Assembly: GCF_963678635.1 (NCBI RefSeq)
Contig: NC_087071.1
Coordinates: forward strand, 8,605,842-8,669,841
Source: Symsagittifera roscoffensis
Taxonomy: Eukaryota; Xenacoelomorpha; Acoela; Convolutidae
Length of the DNA stretch: 64,000 nucleotides
Direction of reading: 5' to 3'
This document shows positions 12,311 through 26,100 of the stretch, one piece after another (position 1 is the stretch's first letter; every line of letters begins with the position of its first letter). The notes below the pieces were generated by a model that saw only the letters and a list, made by a program, of their open reading frames with translations, had not been told where the DNA came from and made no database searches. The position numbers and the translations under genes were made by a program.

Positions 12311-13525
12311 TTAAAATGCCAAATATTTCAACTTTTAGAAAGGCACACTTTCTAGCAGACTTGTTTTTTTCTCGAGAAAGCAAATCCGTAAACTTAACTG
12401 TTGAAACCCCTTTTTCACATTCTCGAAAAAAGTATATTGAACACCGATTTCTCAAAATTCAATTTAGGAAACCGAATTCTCAAAAAATAATTTAGCTTAA
12501 TTTTATTTCAAATTTGATAAACTTTTTAAACTTAAGAGACTTTTTGCTAAAACATTCATGATAACCCTACCTCTGTTTGAGAAAACTCCGTTAAAATACA
12601 AATTCTTAAAAAGAGGTAGAAATTAAAGAAAATTATTCGAAAGTCGGAAAATATTGAATATGTCGCTTTTGGGAAACTTTTGAGTAACGCGAAAATAGGG
12701 AAACCATTTTGCAAAATGAGCTTCAGAAAACCAAATCAAAAGCATCAAACTACAAAACATTAGCGTGATCAATTTCTGCAAAAAAAACGAGACTAGCTCC
12801 AACCTTCAAAGCAAAAACTTACTCTAATTATTAACTTTCAACAAAACATAAATCATCTTTACATGTAAACTCTTTGCCGTGAACTACAGGCTCCATTGGA
12901 TAAGCCAATTTGCATTTTGGAAGCTTCAAAGCGGCAGGTATGTTGCTAATTCCTAAGGTTAACACATAGCTGCAACAATTAACTTATTACTTCAGGGGAA
13001 AAAACTGATATTGTAATTGTTCCGACTATTGAAAAATGGGGAACATTGTATTTGGGCGTGTTTTAGTTTTCCACCTAAAATCAGGTACCACCTATAATCA
13101 ACGAACTCGGTAGAGTTATATATCATATTAAGCCGTTTTAGTCGTGATTTGAACAAACAAGCCGTGAAAATTTTATTCAAGCCCCTGAAAAAACTTAGTT
13201 TTAGTTCAGAAAAAACTGGTTTTCGAAAATTTTTAACGCCACTTAGGAAAAAAACTTTAAAAATTCTGAAACTTCTCTTAACTTTTTTTGTTTTCTTTTT
13301 TATTGTTCTAGTATTTTTCGACAAGAACAGATGATTAAATTGCCTATTTTACTACGACTATCAAAAATGCCTCAGTTCTAGGCTTTTGTTCAGATCCTTC
13401 ATAACACCACATACAAAAAACCACACCTTATTCATTAAAAAGACCTTTTTTTCTCAAACTACCTATTTAATTCATTTTTGGAAGGTTTTAATTCAAACCT
13501 AAAAATATAGCCAACTGACAGTTAG

Positions 13526-13988
13526 AAAAGAGTCAATGAACGCAAGTTAACAGAACAAATATGGACTCAGTTTCAGAAAAAATATCAACTTTCGTATTTC
13601 AAAGAGAAAACAGATGGCCAAAGCTCTTTGAATTACTAGAACAATAAATGATTATTACTTTCTCGAAGAAACCAACTTAATTTGAGAAAACTGGATCAAT
13701 AGGGAAAAATTTTCATTTCCCTGGGAAAATCGATAATTAAATTCTCTTTTCGAGACTAGAAGTCGATCACATTTTTCGTGATCGACTTTTAGTCTCGAAA
13801 AGAGAATTTAATTATCGATTTTACTCTCGTTGTGAAATAGTGGGGTTGCTTTCTTTCAAACAAAGGACATGAACTGAATTTAAAACGAAATCAAAAGTCA
13901 AACTAGAAAAAAGTAAAATTGAACCTGAACAAAAAACGAAAAAAAGTGAACTATATTAAAGTCTGAACTACATTTATCGACTCTTAAA
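13526..13988 (+). repeat. R1 MITE copy with internal hairpin
   Basis: Starts AAAAGAGTCAATGAACGCA and ends CATTTATCGACTCTTAAAA, the inverted ends typical of R1. It contains the 44-bp inverted duplication at 13727-13821. Confidence 0.8.
13727..13821. repeat. 44-bp inverted repeat, 7-bp loop
   Basis: Arms 13727-13770 and 13778-13821 are complementary with one mismatch around the loop ATTTTTC. The left arm is ordinary R1 sequence. The right arm is its inverted copy, so the structure arose inside the MITE. Confidence 0.9.
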
Positions 13989-14279
13989 AAAATATACCTA
14001 TCGTTTTTAAATACACACATCCTTGAGAAGATACTTTAATTAATTACAAAATACATATGAACTTAACTGCTTTGAAAAAGGGCTAAAAGAAAGTTGCTGG
14101 CAAAGAAATTTATAGTAAACAATTGAACTCGGCTGAAACTGCACATCGCTAACTTGTTTAACAAAAAGGGAAAAAGAAAACGGATAAAAGAAGAAGCGAC
14201 GACAGCTAAGAATCAAACACTACCTGTAGCTTTCGAGACAAAAATTTTACCGCACACCACCAAAGCTAAAGCAACGCTG

Positions 14280-14825
14280 TGTTTCAACTCAGAGGCGAAG
14301 TTGCATTTCGCATACGCAAGCAAAAACATGACCGATAATGCTACTGGCAAAAACTGAATGAGTAAAACTTTGAGTCTAAAAAATTTCCTAAGTGACGCAC
14401 GCCAATTATGAGTAAACATAATTGCTAAGTGACGCAAGCCAATTAGAACGCATTAGCAGTACCAGTCAATTTGAAGAAAAAAAGTTACGAACTAACATGC
14501 CTCAATTAATAGAGTGGACGCATTTTAACTATATACGAAAAGTTCATTAAAGACATCGTACCCTGTCCAGGTTCGAACCCTCTGATTTGGTTGTTGGTCT
14601 CCTTCCCTACCTCTATGCTATAAATCAATGCTAGCTTAATGCTAAGGTGCTATTTGTAAGAAAATCGTCTTTGTTAAAAACCTTAGCTTTGGCTGTACTT
14701 AATAGCTGGTTATTGATCAAAATGAACACTTTCAAAATGAACGCATTTTGTCGCAACAATATTTGCTTAGGTTGGAAAATTTGAGAGTCATACTATCACA
14801 CAAACTTTGCTTGTGTAAAAACTTT
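14280..14825 (+). repeat. R2 repeat copy
   Basis: R2 family. It opens with the small hairpin GCGAAGTTGCATTTCGC, continues through the block TGAATGAGTAAAACTTTGAGTCT, carries an antisense tRNA-like segment, and closes with the palindromic ACAAACTTTGCTTGTGT. About 540 bp, non-coding. Confidence 0.75.
14559..14632 (-). other. tRNA-like segment inside R2
   Basis: On the minus strand TAGCATAGAGGTAGGG resembles an A box and GGTTCGAACCTG a B box, at tRNA-like spacing. No acceptor stem can be drawn, so it is a tRNA-derived relic, not a tRNA gene. Confidence 0.55.
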
Positions 14826-15389
14826 GATCTTATAAGCACCAGACAACAATAACTGCGCTTTATTTGAATGCGTGTTTTTATGCTTATTGCGCAACTCGAA
14901 GTTGGCCTTGAAAAAATTTACCAAAGAAATGTGCGAATCACCTCGAAAAGCAGTGGATTTGTATTATAACAAGCATTGTAGAAGAATATACAACTTGAAA
15001 AAATTACAAATATCCAAAACTTTTAGATAATACAATCGAAAAAATATACTGCTATATTGGTGCACAATTTCGGTCATTTCTTTTCCTATTATGTATATCC
15101 GCTCTTCAAAAGGCTCACAAAACTGAAATAGCTAGGCTTTAGAAATTTTTCCATTCAGCCCCCAATCAAATATATTGGTGTTACGGATGCTCTAGGGGAT
15201 GCAACACAGTTAACAGAGGCGGTAATAACTAAGTGAATAAGTTCAAGTTTTGTAATTGAACCGGCTGGTATGTGCTATGACTAGCGAGTTTTCAATTTCA
15301 ACATCTAAAATTGTTTATATGGCAATGAATTTATCTGCGAGAATTAGACTATACTAATTAGAAAACAATAAACATAGCCATTCGACAGG

Positions 15390-15780
15390 TGGAAAAAAAT
15401 GAACGCAAGGAAACAGAAAAAAAACAGATGTTTTTTAAAAAAACTTCCAATTTGCGAAATTCAAAGAAAAAATACGCCTTTAAAGCTCTTTGAGTTTCGC
15501 GAACAATTTAAGCGTGTCCCTTTTTTTGATAAAATATACCCAATATAAGAAAACTAGATCAATAGGTAAACCTTTTATTTAGCTGGGTAATTTGTAATGA
15601 ATTCCATTTTCGAAATTAGAAGTCGATCACGGTTTTCGTGGCCTAAACATTTTTGCTGTTCGATAGTGGATTTTGTTTCTTTTAAAAAAATCAAATGTCA
15701 AACCGCTAAAAATCAAAAATGAAGGTGAACAAATTTTCCTAGAGTTCTTCCTAGACTGTGTAGTTCATAGACTGTGTAAG
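15390..15780 (+). repeat. R1 MITE copy, diverged
   Basis: Carries the R1 blocks AAAGCTCTTTGAGTTTC, AACTAGATCAATAGG and GTCGATCACGGTTTTCGTGG. The right end is strongly altered. Confidence 0.65.
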
Positions 15781-16104
15781 GCTCTAGCTGCACTGTCACA
15801 AGATCGCTTACGATGATTAATTTGACTCAAACAAGAAATTCAACGTTTAGTTTTTTTTCTCACTTGTGCTACTCTTTCATGCTCCTTTCGTAATTTGGCA
15901 GCACCCAGTAACCCCCATAGAATTTTATGATTTATATGAAGTATTATAAAGATTTTATGAAAAGTCTTGTAATTTTATTACGATGAGAAATATATTCATC
16001 TTCTTTTCATAATTTTCTTCATAAAAACAAAAAAGTAAATGATTTCATGTAAATGCCACTGCTTAGATTTTAATTATTTGTTTCGGCTAGCCATTGCATG
16101 TGAG

Positions 16105-16521
16105 CAGGGGAGGATTTAGGATTTTCTCGAGGTGGCGAACGGATTTTCAAAATGAATTCGAAAATTTTCTCGACATTTTTTTAGGTGGACCAAATTGATT
16201 TTCTTAGCTCTCCCGAAACAGTATAAATACCACATTTTGAAAAAAAATGTGCGCCGGAGGCCAATTTTTGAATAAACGGGCCAAAAGGCGTTTTTAGGAA
16301 CTTTTGACAAAATTTTGACCAAATAATCGCGTTTTTTCGTCGCGCGCTCCCCCCTCAAAATTAGTATATATTGGCGCCCAAGGCGCCTTTATAAAAGTTT
16401 TAGGGCCAGTCAGCCAAAAATGGATATCTTAAAATTAGTACAAAGAGGATACCCTTTGGGTGGGAAGGGGGTCGAATCCCTGAGCTGAGGGGGGGGGGGC
16501 GTCCCCCTAAATCCGCTGGTG
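16105..16521. mobile_element. R4 hAT-type MITE copy 1
   Basis: Left end CAGGGGAGGATTTAGGA and right end CCTAAATCCGCTGGTG are imperfect inverted repeats. Flanks CATGTGAG and CATTTAAG could be an 8-bp target duplication with two changes. Shares the core TCAAAATTAGTATATATTGG with copy 2 at 36162. The CAGGG ends and 8-bp duplication are typical of hAT elements. A run of 12 or so G lies near 16490. Confidence 0.75.
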
Positions 16522-16633
16522 CATTTAAGCTACTATTATTCCATCAACTTAAGTCTAATTATAATGTAGCTAGCGTACATTTTGTTGACAAGTGTAAGTG
16601 CATAATAACTCGGCATGAAAATCAAATAATTTA

Positions 16634-17268
16634 TTAGTAACCTTGCGACGAAATCGGACAAGAACCAGGCCTTCTTTCGAAGATAGACGTGAAAGATGGC
16701 ACTCGATTATGACCTGATTGATCTTGGGACGAACTTTGTCCTTGAGATGCTGCTCGACCTCTCTTTGGATGGCCATCAATTCTCGGCGGCAGCGGCGGTG
16801 AAAACGTATTCTGTTCAACTTGACCCGAGTGATAATTTGGATTTGAGTATGTACCATGAGGCGACATGTCTAAATTCCGGCTTGCTGTCGACGAACCTTG
16901 ATGTTGCTGATTACTGAATTCTGATATGAGTTGATGATGATGATGATGGTGATAGTTTGGTTCCCCGAGCTCTGGTGATCGAAAAAGCGTAGGTTCTGGT
17001 ACAATTAATCCCGTTAAAATTGGACCAAACTTGGGCGGTGACGTTACATTAACGTCTCCAAATCTCCCCCCTTGAATACCGAACATTTCAGTGGATAAAA
17101 CTGGCGTAGTTTTGCTTCCATCGGTCGTGTCGGCACAACCACTGTTGGAATTCAGTGAAAGTAGAGCTTTCGTTTCGCAGTAACCCTCAAGCTCCATCAG
17201 TATTGAGAGCTGACCGAGTCTTATACATTGAAGGTCGGACGAATTTTCACTAACGTGTGTCATCAAAC
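16634..17268 (-). CDS. Nuclear receptor exon 8 (terminal)
   Basis: Acceptor AAATGTTTAG. Opens with a split Gly codon shared with exon 7 and runs 210 codons to TAA at 16634. Contains a six-His run, PPLPPR (an SH3-type proline motif), and a Gln/Ser-rich end SQGQSSSQDQS. An AATAAA overlaps the stop region (16630-16635), so the 3' UTR may be very short. Confidence 0.7.
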
Positions 17269-20070
17269 CTAAACATTTTACAAAGAGTATTAGTTTTGAA
17301 GATAATCACTCCTTATTTACCATTACATCACGTATTATCACACGTATACCGGTATTGTACAAATCCCCACTTTCAACGTTATTTTTAGTCTGGACGACTA
17401 AAAAAATGATGACGTCCAAACACCCAGAGATCAAAGATGACCAACTCTTTTTCCTTTAACCAGGATAAGTAGTCTTTGATGGGGAGAGGTTTAAATAACG
17501 TTACAATTGGTAGAGTCGGACCGACAAGCGAAGTCATCTTGAATAACGTCCCTGTGGTTGTGGTTTGAATCTGTTCCTATGACGTAGACTGTTCTATGCA
17601 GTCTTTCGCGCCGACATTCGCTACAACCTAGAAATTCAAGCTTACATACACAGTTAAATGGGTCATTAACAGTCAAAACAGCTGATTTAGTTTGCGGCCA
17701 ATAGAAAGTTATACCAATATATTCCACTTTTAAATAGTCAAAAGGTAGCTGAACCGCGTGCAATAAGACAGTGAATGCTATTACGGTATTCGAATTATCC
17801 GAAAGGATTCCGCTGTATTAAATCCCAATCCGGTAATTTTGAGCATAAAAAATTGAATATAAAAAAGCAAGTTAGGAATAAAAGGAGCGTTGGCCATATC
17901 AAACAAACGTTGAATGAATAAAAGTTGATTATAAAGTAAAGTTCTACCTGCATTTTACTATAAAACATTATCTGTTTTACCCTAAAACTTCTCGCAAATA
18001 TCAAAGTGTATGAATTAACATCGAAAACACAGCCACCAAACAGTTGCAAAAGTGTCAATGAACGCATGAAAACAATGACTGAATTTCGAGTCTCAGTGAA
18101 ATAATATATGGCCTTAAAGCTCTTTGAGTTTCAAGAACGGAACGGTTTATGATTGACACTTTTTGGATAAAATTCATCAAATTCGAGAACACTGAATTAA
18201 TAGAAACTTTTTCATTCCACTGAGAACTTTCAGTCGGGAAAAATTCACCTGGGGGAATTCCACATGCGAGAAGGGCTGAATGCCCGAAAACTCTTTCAGC
18301 CAATCAGAAATGAGCACTAAAAATCTGAGAAGATTCACCGGGAAAATCAGGCAGATTTGGACAATTTAAACGACGATTCTTGGTTGAAATTGGTTTTCGC
18401 GCATTCGATCCCTCTGTCACGACAAGAAAAGCCCCAGTCGGTTATTCTCTTTACTCACTCGAAGCTAGAAGCACTATTGTTCTGGTCATAGCCACTTCGC
18501 TCACGTCCAAACACAGTCTGTTCACTCTGCGTGACATGTGCTCTAGAGCTGTTGTCCTCTCTACGCTCTTCTGATTGGTCAGCTTCGAAAGGATGGACTG
18601 GAAGTGAAGTCCGTTCACTGTTAGGTCATTAGCAGCCAATGTTTCATCACTGTCTCTTCTTTTGTTGAAGTTGTCTAATAATAAAATATTTTATCGAGAC
18701 CTCTGTCGTAGAGTAATTAAGAAGCTTTTTAAATCTGGAGAGATCGGCTGGTATTACTGAAGACACCACTCGATAGGTGACTAGCCTTTTTGATGTTCTT
18801 TCAAGATAGGATTTTCCAAAAATGTTATGAGTTCTGGAAATAATAATCGAGTTTGTTCTGTTCCCTTCTTGAAAACGAATTTATTATTATTATGATTAGT
18901 ACTTTAAAAGCTTGAAGCCGCTCAGTAAGTTTTCAATCATTGATTTTGCCGTCCATCAAAGTGAGGAACTTTTAGAGTGAGGAGTTAAGAAATTTGCGAA
19001 TTTTTTGATAAGCTCAGCCATGTAAAATTTTCCTGGACTGTCCAAAATCGAAAATCCTGGAGCACTCACGTCTACAAATTTTGTATCGCGCAGACAATTA
19101 TTTTTAAAAAATCATGTTTTTAGCAGATGTGCGAACGTTTATACTAAAATAACTTTTTAACCATGCACCTCTTCAAATTTTGTACATTTTTATATCAAGC
19201 GCGCCTTTATTAAGAAAACCGTTTTCGAGTTGAATTGATCATTTTTGTGATTTTTAAAGATCAATTTGATTTTTGATCAAAAAATGTTTGATGAATTTTA
19301 TTTTTTGCTAAGTCGAGTAAATTGCTTAGAGAAGTGTTTTTATTCTTAACAATATAATTTCAAAAGAAAATAAAAATACGTTTCTAAAGATGAATAAATG
19401 TCTGTTATACCCATTTGAGCACGTGTTGTCGACGGGTGCGAGTCTGGAATACAACTGCCAGCACTACTTTCACTACAAAGGGGGGAAGATAGCAAGCCCG
19501 ATGTAGAGAAACACGGTCCAATCAGAGGCGGAGGAGGACTATTAACAAAACTGCCTCCCTTACTGTTCGGATTGCAGTGCGTGTTGTAAGAGTTCCTGAA
19601 GGTAATTTCTATTAATCCCCCTCCAACGCTCAACTGAGGTTATAAAAAGAGAAAATTTGTCCACAAAGTTTAACTTTTGCTGCCCCGTACTATATTCTAA
19701 TTTTATTTCTCGACCTTGTTTTTCAGATAGGTTAGGAAAAACAGACAAATTTCATCACAAATTACTTTCGGCTGGTTTATATACTTTGCTCAATTTCACT
19801 TCGTTTATACTTCTATACCTCGATTGAATGTTTGAAACAGCTGTTGAAACATAAAGGGAAAAAAGGTTGTTGTGCCAGTGAGCGTATATCAAAATAAAAA
19901 TTTCCACTAGACAGCTTAGTGTTAATTTACTATTTCTCTGAGATTCTTTTGTGATATCATAGCAGTGGATAGATTTTTAAGTAGATCCCAGCCTGTCGGT
20001 TAGCCTCTTTGGTGCGAAAACTGCATATATGTACGTTTATGCACTGAAGAAATTTATTATTATTATTATT

Positions 20071-20115
<45 letters not shown>

Positions 20116-23100
20116 ATAACTATTATTATTAGTATTATTATGATTATTATTATGATGATTATTAATATTATGATTCTTATCTGTTTTTTTGTACAACGAG
20201 GGGAGGAGGACAAATAGAAATTATCCATTCCTGATGACGTTATGACTATTTGTTTCTTCTTTTGTTTTCGTTGTTGTTGTTGTTGTGGAAGTAGATGAAG
20301 GCGAGATGTAGGCGTGAACAAGAAGGAAGTCGAAAAGAGACAATGAAACCCAGTTGTGAAGCAGGCAGGTCAGATGCACTGATTGCTAGAATAAAAACAA
20401 CGCCATTCAACCCACTGCAAAAACTGCAACCAATTCAATTAAACAAGGAAATCCCTTTTAATTAGAAAGATCAGATGCCCGAAAACTTAATTAGCCAATC
20501 ACATTTCAGTTTGTAAACATTCGTACTGAGTGTGAAAATCAGTCAGTTTTGGAAAATTTAAATGAGGCTGATTGGCTTAAAATTTGGCGCATTCTGTCAG
20601 GAGACAAACCTTCGATTTACCAGATAGCTTTCCAAACAATCATCGATCTTTAAACTAAAAAACCAACCAGTTTCCACGCTATTTTATTTCATATTTTTGA
20701 CCAAATGAGCAATCGCCCCTAAGGAGCAATTGAGTTATCTTACTTCTCCAAGCAAAGACAATATCAAATCAATTGAGCAGGTGGTTTATTTGTAGCTAAT
20801 AAGCAACCAATTAATCGACTGCGTGCCGAGAGAAAGTTTTAAATATTATATATCTATATTTTTTCAGGTTTTTGTTTGGGTGATTATTTTCTCGAAGAAA
20901 GCGAGCTAACAGGGTTGATTCACTAATTTTGTATCTAAATTCCAAAAAATGCTACCAGCGGAATCTTAATAGTAAACGTAATTGCACAATTTTGTATATT
21001 TATAACTGAAACAAAAATGACTGAATATGCGACTAATAGGTTCAATTTTTTCCATTCAAAAAAAATTCTGTTTTCTGATGTTGTGAATTTCTGGGGTTCC
21101 AGATTCGTTAGAAAACCTGACGAGTGTTTTTATCAATCTGAAATCAGTTTCAAGTAATTATAAACATGCCTAAGTATCTAATTAACAAATAAAAAATGAG
21201 ACAGAAAAAAACTCTTAGTATTTATCGAGCAGTCGCTAAGGCGACAAAACATGATGTCGACGACTAAGCTGATAACAAAAACATGGCTACAAAGATGTAC
21301 GAATAGAAAAAAACGTGGCCTTAAAGCTCGTTGAATTTCGAAAACAATTTATGAAAGAAACTCTCAATCGGCTGTAATATTTTCTTTCCGCAATTTCTAG
21401 AAACTGTATAAACTAAAATCCTCTTCAAAACTAGAAGCCAATCAAGTTGCTTGCAACTTTTACCATTTTACTGTTTGATTGTGGAATTTGCCTTCCTTTT
21501 AACAAAGGAAACGAATTGAGCTTTAAACAAACAAAAAAAATCATCCCGACCTACATAAGAGCCTTCAAAACGTTCATTGACTTTCAAAAACCCATAAAAA
21601 TGTGACAAAAATTTGAGCAATTGAATTTTAGAACTTCGAACATTTACCGCACAAACGACCTGAATTATTTTATAAGAACAAATACAAAAGACGAAACCAT
21701 TTCGAATGAAAGCAAAACGAGGAAGAGATACAAAGTCAGGAATAGTTATTTTGCAAATTATAGGAGTGAATCGGCAAAACTAAAATTAAATTTATTAACA
21801 GCTCAAGAAAAATTGTAAAGTGGAAACTAAGCCGAAAATACATAATCAGGCAAATGAAAGTCCAAAAATTCATATTCGCCGTAAAACTTATTTCAAATTC
21901 AAACATTGTGGAAAAAACAAGGTCTGGCCGGGACTCGAACCCCACAATTTATGGTGCAAAGTCACCCACGTTACCTTCAGGCCAAGCGGGAAGGAGCCTG
22001 GAAGCTCTCATCGTTTAATATTAAAACTAGTTCAAAGAAAAATCTCAACTTCGAATTTCGAAGAAAAAAGTAGATGCCCTTAAAGCTCCTTGAATTTCTG
22101 GAACGATTTAACATTGGCGCTTTTTTGATCAGAATAACGTAAATTGAGAAAACTGGATCAACGGGGTAAAAATTTTTTGCCGCTGGAAATCTTAAAATTA
22201 AATTCCACTTTCGAAAGTAGATATCATTCCCGAATTATCGCTTTGAAGTGCTATTTACGTCACGTTCGTATTTGAAGTGCTATTTACGTCACTTTCAGCA
22301 GATGAATTTCAATTCAACTCAAAAAGTGCATACATACCTAAGTGCATCAAAATTTTAAGACTTTTTCCTGAAAAAAAATCAGCAAGATCTATATGAGTCT
22401 TCACTACGTTCATTACTCTTAATAATCACAGCAAGCATGAAACTGATAATCTTTTTGGGGTCAGAACTCTTCAAAATACGGGTATTTTGAAAAGCGATTG
22501 CCTCAATTAGAGCGCAATTACTGAGCTAATTAGCACTTTTATTTTTCATATTGTACTGCATAAATTCCGTCCACGCGATAATTTCTTTATAACGATTTTA
22601 GGTTTTAAAAGCCATCACTTAAGTCCTTGCTCCTTAATTTAAATTAAAAATTGACCTTTTTCAAGTGAATATTCATTCTAACTTGTACCAATTCCAAGGA
22701 TGTTGCCAAATAATGAGGTTCGCATGGGAAATTGATGTTCGTATATAAACGCCTGGGAATCATTAAATTTTTAGACTTAAGCTCTGGAGTGTTCGCTGGG
22801 GAAAATATGCAAATGTAGCATACGCCTGATTCGATCTTCCCAACCTGCTGCTAGCCATGAGTTCGTCCTTTTTTCAGGGGTCTAGACAAAATTGCATAAC
22901 ATACTAATTGGCTTTTATAAATAGCGATTGCTCAAAACTAGTGCGCAAACATTTCCAAGTATTTGCACAATTACAAAAAGCTGCGTAGCATTTACTATTA
23001 TAATCGAACTCCAAGCAAGTTTAATTTTATACAACAGAAAACAAAGCAGTATACTTAAGGACAAAAATCTGCGACCGTGATAGAAAGCAAACTTTTGCAA

Positions 23101-26100
23101 AAACAGCCGAAAAAAAACAAGTACAAACAGCCGAAAGCTTTGAAAATACAATTAAAAACATTAACATTAAGGCTAAGGGGAGCTTCACGCCACTTGCAAT
23201 ATATCACAAAGATAGCATAGCGAGCTAGCCAACCAAAATGAGCCCCAAGTCAGAGTCATAAAATTTTCACACAAAATCACGAAAAATAATTACATCTACC
23301 AAAATTCTCTTATCACGATTTGTCTCGACTCGACTTCAATTTAAAAGAAACCTCGGCCTAAATAAAATTTACCGATTTATAAATTTAAAAAACATGGCCT
23401 CGAAGCTTTTTGAATTTGTAGAACAATTTATGATGGACACTTTTTTGTTAAAATTAACCCAGTTTGAGAAAACTGCATCAATAGGTAAAACTTTTATTCG
23501 CTGGGAAATCTGATAACTAATTTCCATTTTCGAAATTAGAAGTCGATCACGTTTTTCGCGACCTTTACAATTTTGCTAATCGATAGTGTAGCTTGCTTTT
23601 CTTTTAACAATAGAAATGCACTGAACTTAAAAATAAATCACAAATCAAACCGCGAAAAACCAAAATTGAGCGTGAACAAATTTGAAGACTTTTTCCTGAA
23701 GAAAAAACAAAAAACAAATCAGCAAGACCTATATAAGAGTTTTATTATTCTTATTATAATTATGATTATTATTATTATTATTATTATAATTATGATTATG
23801 ATTATTATGATTATTATTATTATTATGATTATTATTATTATGATTATTATTATTATTATGATGATTATTAATATTATGATTATTGCGATTATTATTATTA
23901 TTACGATTATTATGATTATTAATAATAATATTATTATTATTATTAAGACTTCGCGACAAAGTCGAAGGGCGTTAACCCAAAAAAAATTATAAAAACATGA
24001 GGATGAGTTTCCCCGGCAGTTTACGCAGCCGCAAGCGAAAATCCAAGTACATGGTTTGTCTATATCAAAGTTTGTGTCAAACCAGCTCCAGAAAAAAGCA
24101 ACGAGTCTTTTCTTGAGGCCCACGTCGTCGAGAACATTTACGTAGGATTGAAGTTTGTTAAATAATCGCGGCGTCCTATACCAAAAGTTACCACAGCCGG
24201 TCTCGAGCTTCAGATCTGGTAGTTTGAATATCGGCTTTTCTGAATTTCTTGTCGTGTAATTTTGAATATAGGGAGTCAGGTGGTTATTTAGTGACACATT
24301 GTATTTTCTGCTCAGAAGTTTGGAGAGCATCAGGAGGTCACTGATCTGGAAATATATGGATAAAGGAAGAATATTGAGAGCATAGAGAGGCTGCTTGTAG
24401 TTCAACTCAGGATATCCTAAGATCCAGTCAGTCGCTCTATGTTGCACCTGTTCGAGACTTTTCATGTCGGCTTTTGATGGACTCCAGGACGCAACAGCCA
24501 TAAGAAAGAATGGGAAGTACCATCGATTTGTACATGTTCAATCTTTGGTGCCAGTGGAGACGTCTAGCAGAATTTCTCTCTAACATTGAGAGCACTCGAT
24601 TGGATTTGCCGCAGATATATGTGATATGCTCGCTCCACTTCAAGCTGGTCGAAATGATAATTCCGAAGTCTTTTTCGGACGAGACAGTTTTCAGTTTTTC
24701 GTTATACAAAATCAGAGAGCTGGGGCAGCTTTTCGTGAAGGAGAGGAGGTGACACTTATCCATGTTGAAAACCATATCGTCCAAGTCGCACCACGTTTCC
24801 AAGAGTCGTAGATCTTGTTGGAGAAGTGAAGTGCAGCTTTTATCTCGAATTGACAATAACTTGGTATCATCAGCGAATAAGAAGGGTAGAGACAACAAGC
24901 CATCGGTTATGTCGATCACGTAGATTAGAAATAAAATAGGACCAAGGATGGATCCTTGGGGAACTCCACTAGTGACTTACAGGAAACCGGATGTTGCTTC
25001 GCCTATCTGAACATATTGCTTCCGACCAGATAGATAACTCTTGATTATTTTCAGCAGACTTCCTCCTACGCCAAGATGCTGAAGCTTCTGGATAAAAATA
25101 CTGTGATTGAATTTGTCAAAGGCTTTTGAGAAGTCTATATACACTGTTTCAAAAACAATGTCAGTGTTCAACACGCCTTTATAGATGTTGTCAATGAAGG
25201 TCAAAAGTTGTAATACAGGCGATTTCCGCTTCTGGAAGCCAAATTGACACGGAGGAATGCGATCGTACACAAAAGCAAATAATGAATCAAATAGCAGTTC
25301 TCGAACACTTTAGATCAGATGTTCAACAATGTAATGGGTCGATAGTTGGTTACATCTGCTTTTGATCCTTTTTTGAAAAGAGGCGTCATCTTTCCAACTT
25401 TCCACTCGTCCGGAAATACACATTATTGTTGTATTTTATAGAAGAGTTTTGATAGAGAGTGTGAAAGTTCAGGTACTTCTTTGAAAAGAACAGCCGGGAG
25501 TTTTCAGTTTTTCGTTATACAAAATCAGAGAGCTGGGGCAGCTTTTCGAAGGGCGTTAACCCAAAAAAAATTATAAAAACATGAGGATGAGTTTCCCCGG
25601 CAGTTTACGCAGCCGCAAGCGAAAATCCAAGTACATGGTTTGTCTATATCAAAGTTTGTGTCAAACCAGCTCCAGAAAAAAGCAACGAGTCTTTTCTTGA
25701 GGCCCACGTCGTCGAGAACATTTACGTAGGATTGAAGTTTGTTAAATAATCGCGGCGTCCTATACCAAAAGTTACCACAGCCGGTCTCGAGCTTCAGATC
25801 TGGTAGTTTGAATATCGGCTTTTCTGAATTTCTTGTCGTGTAATTTTGAATATAGGGAGTCAGGTGGTTATTTAGTGACACATTGTATTTTCTGCTCAGA
25901 AGTTTGGAGAGCATCAGGAGGTCACTGATCTGGAAATATATGGATAAAGGAAGAATATTGAGAGCATAGAGAGGCTGCTTGTAGTTCAACTCAGGATATC
26001 CTAAGATCCAGTCAGTCGCTCTATGTTGCACCTGTTCGAGACTTTTCATGTCGGCTTTTGATGGACTCCAGGACGCAACAGCCATAAGAAAGAATGGGAA

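Noticed and set aside
16696-16917. Plus-strand open frame opposite receptor exon 8
   Set aside because: It is the antisense shadow of a coding exon that has a good acceptor and phase.
20029-20321. Open frames of poly-Ile, poly-Met, poly-His and poly-Asn
   Set aside because: They are translations of the ATT/GAT microsatellite in different frames and have no coding meaning.
23573-23992. Plus-strand frame rich in Ile over the LINE tail
   Set aside because: It crosses an R1 MITE and a triplet repeat; no start context and no protein-like sequence.
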